A DNA stretch of 64,000 bases from NCBI GenBank assembly GCA_020629455.1, contig JAHDDH010000003.1, forward strand, positions 1 through 64,000, in the 5' to 3' direction. The notes below the pieces were generated by a model that did no database searches, was not told the origin of the DNA, and was given only the letters and a program-made list of their open reading frames with translations. Shown here piece after piece: positions 57,857-64,000 of the stretch (position 1 is the first letter of the stretch; every line of letters begins with the position of its first letter). Both the position numbers and the translations under genes were made by a program. The stretch comes from Cytophagales bacterium. Lineage in GTDB: Bacteria; Bacteroidota; Bacteroidia; Cytophagales; Amoebophilaceae.

Positions 57857-58315
57857 TTATTTTTTAAGTTCTACACCTTTTATTTCCCCCTCTGCTACTA
57901 CCTTTCCTTCTTGCTCTATTGTCACTGTGATGTTGATTTTATCTCCTCCTACAAGTTTTTTGTCCTTGACATTGATGTTGGTTGAACATATTTCTCCTTT
58001 TTTATTTTTTTTTAGTTTTTCTTCATGTGTATAGGCTGCAAAACTAGTATCCTTGACAGTATCTTCCTCAACTAAAATTTTAATATTGGCACCTTCTTTT
58101 ATTTTTGAACTATCTTTTGCACTGATTTTAAGAGTCACTATATTGTTTTTTTTTATCGTTCCTGTTGCTAATGCAACCTTCAACTGCTGCTTCTCTACGT
58201 TCTGTGTTGCATGATCTTTATTTTCTTTTTTTTTCTTACAAGCACCTATACTCAAAAGGGATAAAAAAAAAATGCCTGCAGTAGTTTTTTTTAGTAAATT
58301 TTTTATTTGGATCAT
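57857..58315 (-). CDS. small hypothetical lipoprotein
   Basis: 152 residues. Signal peptide with lipobox LSIGAC (Cys at about residue 26) followed by KKKKENKDH. The rest looks like one beta-sandwich (VALATGTIKKNNIVTLKISA, ILVEEDTVKDTSFAAYTHEE, INITVTIEQEGKVVAEGEIKGVEL); no family recognised. It has its own promoter-like box and terminator, so it is a single-gene unit, perhaps well expressed. One extra Cys occurs near residue 112. Confidence 0.75.
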   Translation of the reverse strand: MIQIKNLLKKTTAGIFFLSLLSIGACKKKKENKDHATQNVEKQQLKVALATGTIKKNNIVTLKISAKDSSKIKEGANIKILVEEDTVKDTSFAAYTHEEKLKKNKKGEICSTNINVKDKKLVGGDKINITVTIEQEGKVVAEGEIKGVELKK

Positions 58316-58344
58316 AATCGTTTGTTTTTTAAATTTTTAAAAGA

Positions 58345-58352
58345 CAAATATA
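58345..58352 (-). promoter_or_regulatory. candidate -7 box (TATATTTG) before the small lipoprotein
   Basis: TATATTTG on the minus strand fits TAnnTTTG and lies 29 bases before the lipoprotein ATG at 58315, in the gap after murE. No TTG at the -33 place. The matching terminator at 57797-57833 supports a separate transcript. Confidence 0.4.
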
Positions 58353-58359
58353 TTTAAAA

Positions 58360-59829
58360 TCAGAAAATTTTCTTCCACTGCTGTATCACCCATACATCGT
58401 CAAAGTCAAAACAATGGCCTCGTATTTCTTGATATTTTTCATGTCCTTTGCCAGCCACTAAAACAATATCCCCTTTTTGTGCCAACGTACAGGCTTGATG
58501 AATGGCCTCTTTCCGATTGATGACTACCAAAGGCGTAGGAGCTTGTGCTGTGATGCCCTGTTGCATATCCGATATAATTTTTTCAGGGGATTCGTCTCGT
58601 GGGTTATCAGATGTAAAAATAATCTGATGACTATACTTTTGTGCAATCATAGCCATCAACGGTCTTTTTGATGGATCTCTATTGCCACCACAGCCCATGA
58701 CGGTAATAATTTTTTTTTTTTGAATGTTTAGCTTTTGTAATGTTTGTAAAACATTCGTTAAAGCATCGGGTGTATGAGCATAATCTACAAAAGCTTTGAA
58801 GTCAATAGCATTTCCCAACACAAGTTGACAACGACCAGGCACAGGCCCTAGCTTGGACATGTACAGGCATATTTTTTCCTTCTCATCTGTTTTCAACAGC
58901 AACACCGTCACCGCATAAACAGCCAACAAATTATACGCATTAAACTTCCCTAAAAAAGAAACCCAAACATGATGCCCTTGAATAGAAATCAACATCCCTT
59001 CGTATGTACTTTCTAAAACTTTGGCAAAAAAAATTTCTTTTTTTTGCAACGAAAAAGGATGTATACCATATGCCTTGGTATCTTGTACCATCCATCTTCC
59101 CCGTGGATCATCGGCGTTGTAAAGCGCAAAAGCATCACTCGGCAATGCATCGAACAAAATTTTTTTTGCTTGGATATATGCTTTCAACGTCACATGATAA
59201 TCTAAATGATCATGTGATATATTGGTGAAAACAGCCCCTGAAATATGTAAACCCATCAAACGTCCTTGTACCAAAGCATGGGAACTAGCTTCCATAAAGC
59301 AGTGTGTACATCCCTTTTGTACCATCTGATATAAGAGCTGATGAATCTCTAAACTATTGGGTGTGGTTAAATAAGTCTTTAAAGGAGGAGATTGATCTAT
59401 ACTATTGTACAAAGTAGAAAGCATCCCCACACGATAACCCATACTTTTCCATAGCTGATATAATAAGTAAACAGTACTCGTTTTTCCATTAGTACCTGTA
59501 ACCGCTACTAATTTTAGCTTCCGAGAAGGGTGTCCATAAAAATTAGCCGCCAATAGCCCTAACACATGACTCGTTTTTTCAACCAAGATATAAGTAACGA
59601 AAGGGTGCAGAGACACAGGCATTTTTTCGAGCACAATCACTCGACATCCCTGTTGAATGGCTTGTTTTATCCAATCATGTCCATCGTGCTGAGACCCTTT
59701 AATAGCCACAAAAAGTGTTTTTTTTAAAGCTTGGGCACTGTGGATATGGATAGCGTGTATGGTGTGTTGATACGTACCAAAAATTTGATAAGCAACCCCC
59801 TTCAAAAGGCCGGATAAGGAAGAGGTCAT
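58360..59829 (-). CDS. murE: UDP-MurNAc-tripeptide synthetase MurE
   Basis: 489 residues. Mur ligase that adds the third amino acid of the peptidoglycan stem. P-loop VTGTNGKTS at 110-118, MEASSHALVQGRL, and the specificity motif TSDNPRDESPEKII near residue 407; DNPR is the form known for meso-diaminopimelate-adding enzymes. It follows ftsI by four bases as in the dcw cluster, but mraY, murD and ftsW do not follow. Confidence 0.95.
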   Translation of the reverse strand: MTSSLSGLLKGVAYQIFGTYQHTIHAIHIHSAQALKKTLFVAIKGSQHDGHDWIKQAIQQGCRVIVLEKMPVSLHPFVTYILVEKTSHVLGLLAANFYGHPSRKLKLVAVTGTNGKTSTVYLLYQLWKSMGYRVGMLSTLYNSIDQSPPLKTYLTTPNSLEIHQLLYQMVQKGCTHCFMEASSHALVQGRLMGLHISGAVFTNISHDHLDYHVTLKAYIQAKKILFDALPSDAFALYNADDPRGRWMVQDTKAYGIHPFSLQKKEIFFAKVLESTYEGMLISIQGHHVWVSFLGKFNAYNLLAVYAVTVLLLKTDEKEKICLYMSKLGPVPGRCQLVLGNAIDFKAFVDYAHTPDALTNVLQTLQKLNIQKKKIITVMGCGGNRDPSKRPLMAMIAQKYSHQIIFTSDNPRDESPEKIISDMQQGITAQAPTPLVVINRKEAIHQACTLAQKGDIVLVAGKGHEKYQEIRGHCFDFDDVWVIQQWKKIF

Positions 59830-59833
59830 AAAT

Positions 59834-61926
59834 TTATTTTAATAACAATGTAATAAATTGTGAAGAACGAATAAGAGTACCTGGCGATAAAGATTGTTGA
59901 TATACCCTTCCTTTTCCCTGAAACTTCACTTTTAGTTTTCGGTTTTCAAGAATATATAAAGCATCTTTTAAGGTCATTCCTACCACACGGGGCACCCTTT
60001 TTGAAGAAAACAAATCTTCTTTTTTCCAGTGGATTTTTCCATGTTGAATTTTAGCTCTTACCCAAATATCAGCAGATAAATGGTTGTTTTCTACAGATGG
60101 AATTTTCCACTGTTGACATAAAAACATCAAATCTTTTTTTTTTCCAACTTGGATATAAGGAAATGTATGGAGGTGCTCCGTTGCTAGTGGTGGTTCCATA
60201 AGTCTACGAACATCTTGCACCGCAATCTGGTGAGCAATGGCTTGAAATACAGGCGCTGCTACATTGGAGCCATAACGCTGCGGACCTTGAGGGTTGTCAA
60301 TACACACAATACAACTATACTGTGGATTTTCTGCCGGAAAATAACCGACAAATGAAGTATACCAGGATTGCGTATAGCGCCCTTGTTCTATTCTTTGAGA
60401 AGTGCCTGATTTTCCAGCGATGGTATAAAAACTATTGCGTAGATTTCGTGCTGTACCTCTTTGGATCACACCGACGAGCATGGTTTGTATTTTTTTTAGT
60501 GTCTCTTGGGAGCATATTCTTTTTTTTGATGCTTTAGGCTTGGGTAAATGAACTGTTTTTTTTCCCTGCTTCATACCTTCTACCAAATAGGGATGTACCC
60601 ATCGTCCGTCATTGGCAACGGCATTATATAAGCTGAGGATATGTAAAGGTGTCAATTCTATTTCATAGCCAATAGACATCCAGGGCAATGTGATACCACT
60701 CCAACTTTTGTCTTGCATATTTTTAATTTTAGGATGTGCTATACCGTCCATATGCATGTTTAAAGGGGTCTTCAAACCAAACCTCCGTAAATAATCGAGT
60801 AACTGCTGAGGGTTTTTTTTAAAATATTTTTCAGCCAAAAGTGCAATACCAATATTCGAAGATTTCTCAAATATTTCTTGTACGGTCAAATAACCATACC
60901 CTCCTGGTTTAACATCTTTCATCCATCGATCATAAAATTTTTTTCGCCCTTTTCCTGTATTAATCGCTGTATCCAGTGGTAGTTTAGAAGCTTCTAAAAC
61001 TGCCATCATAGTGGCGAGTTTAAAAGTGGATCCAGGATCTCGGTTGCCTTGTTCTCCCCAGGCATAGTTATAGTTTTCTTGATAACCTTGGGCTACTTTT
61101 CCTAAGTTGACAATGGCTTTAATTGCTCCTGTACGTACTTCCATTACTACAGCACATCCATAGCTGGCTTGATGTTTTTGTAGTGCTTTGTACATAATGT
61201 CATGTACATGGTCTTGCCAATGGATGTTAAGTGTGGTAATGATATCATGACCAGACTGTGGTCGTTGTAGTTGATGGCCGGTTTTTTTCAAATAATTGCC
61301 CACTATTTTTTGAAAATTTCCTTTGCCGGGAATCCCTTTGAGTGTCTTATGAAAGGTATACTCAAGCCCCACTCCCTGTTCATTTTGATTAATAAACCCA
61401 ATCGTTCGGGCAGCTAAGTTCCCAAAGGGATAAAAACGTTTTTCTTTTTTTTCAAAGAGCACTCCACCACGCCATCTACCCAAAGCAAAAATAGGCCATT
61501 GGGACATCTTTTTTTTTTGTGCATAGGTCATGTATTGATTACTGAGCCTTACATAACGTTGTTTTTTATGACGTGCTTGGGTAATTTTTTGTAAAAAATA
61601 AAGGGGGCTTTGGTGTGGATATGCCTGTGATAATAAATTAGCAAGGGGTTGTATGTTGTTTTTGAAAGTCTTATTATCTACAATGTAAGGGTCTAAGGAT
61701 AAACGATAAAATGGTAAAGAAGTGGCTAGTAAATCGCCTTGTATACTATAAATATTACCGCGTGTAGGGGGAAGTTTTTTTTCTATAAAGTGGTTTTGGT
61801 TGGATTGATGAATCCATGCTTTACCTTCTATAAGCTGTATATAGCCTATGCGAAAACCTATATAAAGGAAACAAAAAAAAAAACAAGAAATAAAATTCTT
61901 GCACGTAGTTTTATATTATTTTTCAT
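59834..61926 (-). CDS. ftsI: FtsI (PBP3-type transpeptidase), frame interrupted in a poly-T tract
   Basis: Septal transpeptidase. The intact frame 59834-61531 (565 codons) lacks the N-terminus, but the same frame is open up to 61415, encoding RGNIYSIQGDLLATSLPFYR and a membrane helix without a start codon. An ATG at 61926 opens a second frame, MKNNIKLRARILFLVFFF, that joins it only if the 11-T tract at 61873-61883 is read as 12 T. The restored protein has 697 residues, the family length. Catalytic motifs are intact: SxxK (DPGSTFKL), SxN (EKSSNIGIA), KSGT (AGKSGTSQ), with a PASTA domain at the end (RVVGMTLKDALYILE). It overlaps ftsL by 11 bases. Polymerase slippage, sequencing error or early decay are all possible. 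Confidence 0.88.
61873..61883 (-). repeat. 11-base homopolymer at the ftsI frame break
   Basis: Eleven A on the plus strand, T on the coding strand, at the point where the ftsI start frame and body frame disagree by one base. Twelve T would restore the gene. Tracts of this length are known sites of RNA polymerase slippage in AT-rich endosymbionts. Confidence 0.9.
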
Positions 61927-62308
61927 CATCAGGCAAAAAATCTATAATAATTGTATGAGGTGGCTCTTTACTTAGGCTTAAGCCATAAGGCACTACTTTT
62001 TGAGCAATGGTAGATTGCCGTATATAAGTCATATAGGTCGATTGATGTGTCATGTAATCTACTTTTAAATTTTCTACTTCTTGACTTAATTGATGCACTG
62101 TACGCATATTATATTCAAAATAGTGTGTTTTAAAAATGTATAATAAGCTCAAAAAAACAACATACAATACATAAACCGTATACTGAAAGGCTATTTTTTC
62201 TAAAGAGGCAAATAAATAATACATTCCATTCGTCAGGTGTAAAAAAAAACCTTTCTGAACATTGGAGGATGTATTTTTTTTTATGTTTTTATATGTATTT
62301 TTTTTCAT
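61916..62308 (-). CDS. ftsL: FtsL-like cell division protein
   Basis: 130 residues: a cytosolic basic N-terminus, one membrane helix (about 43-60, FQYTVYVLYVVFLSLLYIF), then a coiled-coil part (NMRTVHQLSQEVENLKVDYMT) and the Bacteroidetes ending with STIAQKVVPYGLSLSKEPPH. FtsL recruits FtsI/FtsW and pairs with FtsB (a candidate is at 1582). It sits in the usual place before ftsI; rsmH, normally upstream, is replaced by a flippase gene. Confidence 0.82.
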   Translation of the reverse strand: MKKNTYKNIKKNTSSNVQKGFFLHLTNGMYYLFASLEKIAFQYTVYVLYVVFLSLLYIFKTHYFEYNMRTVHQLSQEVENLKVDYMTHQSTYMTYIRQSTIAQKVVPYGLSLSKEPPHTIIIDFLPDDEK

Positions 62309-62314
62309 ATGCTT

Positions 62315-63784
62315 TTAAGAAAATAGTGTCCGTCTACGGAACTTCTTGTATTCAAAAAAATATACACACATAAGATATACCAGCATAAAAAAAAAATTCC
62401 ATATCAATTGTTGACATATATTCACAAAAGTAATATAAGGGTATACCATAATAAAAAGTGTTACCCCTACTACATAACATAAGCCACGAAAGACTTTATA
62501 GGGAACATGGAATCTTTTTTTTCCTAGTCGATAGCAAACTACCATCATTGTAAAATAGCTAGCTAAAACAGCCCACACACACCCCCAATATCCATATAAA
62601 GGAACTAAAAAAAAATTACCGCCTACAGTAATACAAGCCCCTATTAGCAAACAGTAGAGCCCATAAATTGGTTGATCTTGAAGTTTAAACCATATGGAAA
62701 GATTATAGTAAATCCCATAAAATACATAAGCCAATGATAAATAAGGAACAATTCCTAGCCCTTCTTGATATAGTGAATTTCTCAAAAAAATTTTTCCCAA
62801 AAAAGGAAGGTGTATACTCACAAATAAAAGCACCAAACAAGTAAAAAGAACGAAGGCATGCATTACTTTGCTTAAAAAAACAGGAGATTTATGATGCTTT
62901 GCATAGGAAAAAAATAACGGTTCTGCTGCATAACGAAAAGCCTGTATGCATAAAAGCATAAAAACAGATAGCTTATAACATCCACCAAAAATACCAAGCA
63001 GAGTGGCTTTATCATGTACAGTATAATAATTAGGAAGACAATATTTCATCATTGCACGTGAAAACATTTCATTGGTGGTGCTCGCAAGGCCTGTCAAACA
63101 AATAGGCCAAGCATATTGAAGCATTGCCCGGATTCTAGACCAAGAAATTTTCCATACTATATAATGCCTAAAAAAGCGATAAAAAGTACACACCATAATA
63201 CCATTAGCCCAAGCATTGGCATAAAGAATACCGGCACAGTAATCAAAAGTATCGCCAGAATGCTGTTGGAAAAATGCAGGAGCATAAATAAGAAAAAAAA
63301 AATTTAATACAAGGTTCAAGGCGATAAAAAAAAATTTTTTTTGTGCAAAAATCAAGGATTTTTTTTGTAGTCGTAGTTGTGCAAAAGGAAGCACAAGTAA
63401 GGTATCTGTGAATAAAATTATCACTATAGCATATACATAGTGCGCCTTGCCAGGATATCCCCATAGCTTGGTTAAAAATTCAGCACAACCAACAAGTAAT
63501 ATTGAAATAAAAATGCCTATAATAACAATAAGATATAAAGCATGGCTGCAGTATTTTTTTTTTTGCTGCGTATATTTGGTAACGAAACGAAAATAGGTTG
63601 TCTCTATACCGAACGTATAAAAAACATGTAAAAAAGCAATGTAGGCATACATTTCTGTAATAATACCGTAGTCTTTGGGGGAAAGAATGCTTGTATAGAG
63701 AGGAATTAAGACATAGTGAATGATTCTTCCCAAAATACTGCTCAATCCATAATGCAGGGTGTGCTTAGCTAAGACTGGAAGCAT
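62315..63784 (-). CDS. polysaccharide/lipid flippase (Wzx/MATE-like, MurJ superfamily)
   Basis: 489 residues with about 12-14 hydrophobic segments. The N-terminus (GLSSILGRIIHYVLIPLYTSILSPKDYGIITEMYAYIAF, in pieces) has the pattern of oligosaccharide flippases of the MOP superfamily. The usual cargo is an undecaprenyl-linked glycan; whether it moves lipid II or another sugar lipid cannot be told. It lies six bases before ftsL, probably in one transcript with the division genes. Confidence 0.85.
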   Translation of the reverse strand: MLPVLAKHTLHYGLSSILGRIIHYVLIPLYTSILSPKDYGIITEMYAYIAFLHVFYTFGIETTYFRFVTKYTQQKKKYCSHALYLIVIIGIFISILLVGCAEFLTKLWGYPGKAHYVYAIVIILFTDTLLVLPFAQLRLQKKSLIFAQKKFFFIALNLVLNFFFLIYAPAFFQQHSGDTFDYCAGILYANAWANGIMVCTFYRFFRHYIVWKISWSRIRAMLQYAWPICLTGLASTTNEMFSRAMMKYCLPNYYTVHDKATLLGIFGGCYKLSVFMLLCIQAFRYAAEPLFFSYAKHHKSPVFLSKVMHAFVLFTCLVLLFVSIHLPFLGKIFLRNSLYQEGLGIVPYLSLAYVFYGIYYNLSIWFKLQDQPIYGLYCLLIGACITVGGNFFLVPLYGYWGCVWAVLASYFTMMVVCYRLGKKRFHVPYKVFRGLCYVVGVTLFIMVYPYITFVNICQQLIWNFFFMLVYLMCVYFFEYKKFRRRTLFS

Positions 63785-63806
63785 GTAGGTGATAGTTTTA
63801 GTGAAG

Positions 63807-64000
63807 TTAAAAAGCTTGTAAAGCCAATTTGACTAGCTTCTCTAGAGAAATATCTACTTGATGTTTTCTCAAAACTTGGTCAAGCATTTTCTTAGCTTCT
63901 ATTTTTTTAATACCCAAAGATATCAAAGCTTGCAATGCTTCTTCTAGCAAATCCATGGTATTAGTATCCATTGTAGCCCCTTCATAGGGTGCTACTTTAT
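63807..64000 (-). CDS. ruvA: Holliday junction helicase subunit RuvA, C-terminal end
   Basis: Only the last 64 codons are in the window; the gene continues past base 64000. The visible part, MDLLEEALQALISLGIKKIE followed by AKKMLDQVLR and VDISLEKLVKLALQAF, matches domain III of RuvA, the UBA-like three-helix bundle that contacts RuvB (DALxALxxLG and LSxEELIKLAL patterns). It lies 22 bases upstream of the flippase on the same strand. Confidence 0.8.
   Translation of the reverse strand, partial: KVAPYEGATMDTNTMDLLEEALQALISLGIKKIEAKKMLDQVLRKHQVDISLEKLVKLALQAF

Noticed and set aside
61389-61418. Start of ftsI at a non-standard codon in the body frame
   Set aside because: No ATG, GTG or TTG exists in that part of the frame before the membrane helix; the other-frame ATG at 61926 gives a typical FtsI N-terminus.
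1-64000. CRISPR arrays, IS elements, prophage, rRNA genes
   Set aside because: No regularly spaced repeats, transposase or integrase frames, phage structural genes or rRNA segments were seen on either strand.

Overview
The window is a strongly AT-rich (by eye about one third G+C, not computed), gene-dense piece of a bacterial chromosome with a reduced housekeeping core. The lineage signals are Bacteroidota: a DUF4295 gene directly after rpmB-rpmG, a PASTA-tailed FtsI behind a Bacteroidetes-style FtsL, the tRNA-Tyr/Gly/Thr-tuf-tRNA-Trp-secE-nusG-rplK order, and several upstream boxes resembling the TAnnTTTG promoter element of the phylum. A eukaryote-type ubiquitin-specific protease carrying a lipoprotein signal, plus broken-up biosynthetic pathways and long homopolymers inside genes, points to an intracellular symbiont. 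The Amoebophilaceae (Cardinium/Amoebophilus) are my best guess. That is inference; no 16S rRNA gene is present.

Layout. 1-18574 (minus strand): edge lipoprotein, rnpA, rpmH, an FtsB/DivIC-like gene, eno, then the fused alpha-spc-S10 ribosomal cluster read from rplC to rplQ with secY, map, infA and rpoA, then pgk. rpsJ is absent from its usual place before rplC. 18632-19510 (minus): the ubiquitin-specific protease lipoprotein. 19629-29258 (plus): cysS, rpmB, rpmG, DUF4295, mnmG, a hemD-like gene, an orphan nuoB, an A-type Fe-S carrier, an unknown envelope protein, and a double-length D-Ala-D-Ala ligase. 29248-39499 (minus): carB, an unknown lipoprotein, hisS, dnaJ, grpE, aroQ, bamA. 39643-41300 (plus): truB and a polyprenyl diphosphate synthase. 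41284-64000 (minus): an HhH membrane protein, rpoC, rpoB, rplL, rplJ, rplA, rplK, nusG, secE, tRNA-Trp, tuf, tRNA-Thr, tRNA-Gly, tRNA-Tyr, pdxT, pdxS, tilS, a small lipoprotein, murE, ftsI (frameshifted in a poly-T tract), ftsL, a polysaccharide/lipid flippase and the 3' end of ruvA.

How the genes work together. Most encode the information-processing core: ribosome, RNA polymerase, tRNA maturation and charging, protein folding, the Sec translocon. A second theme is the cell envelope: ddl, murE, ftsI, ftsL, FtsB-like and the flippase for peptidoglycan and division, bamA for outer-membrane assembly. Metabolism is limited to isolated enzymes (eno, pgk, carB, aroQ, hemD, nuoB) plus one complete unit, PdxST, for pyridoxal phosphate. 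The most interesting points are the ubiquitin protease with a lipobox, the 11-T slippage site in ftsI, the tandem Ddl with complementary motif losses in its two halves, and the orphan nuoB next to hemD and an Fe-S carrier.

No stretch longer than 300 bases lacks a gene. The longest non-coding gaps are about 90-150 bases (10036-10184, 39500-39642, 32446-32565, 19511-19628, 50201-50318, 24950-25067, 54860-54977). I saw no rRNA genes, IS elements, prophage or CRISPR array.
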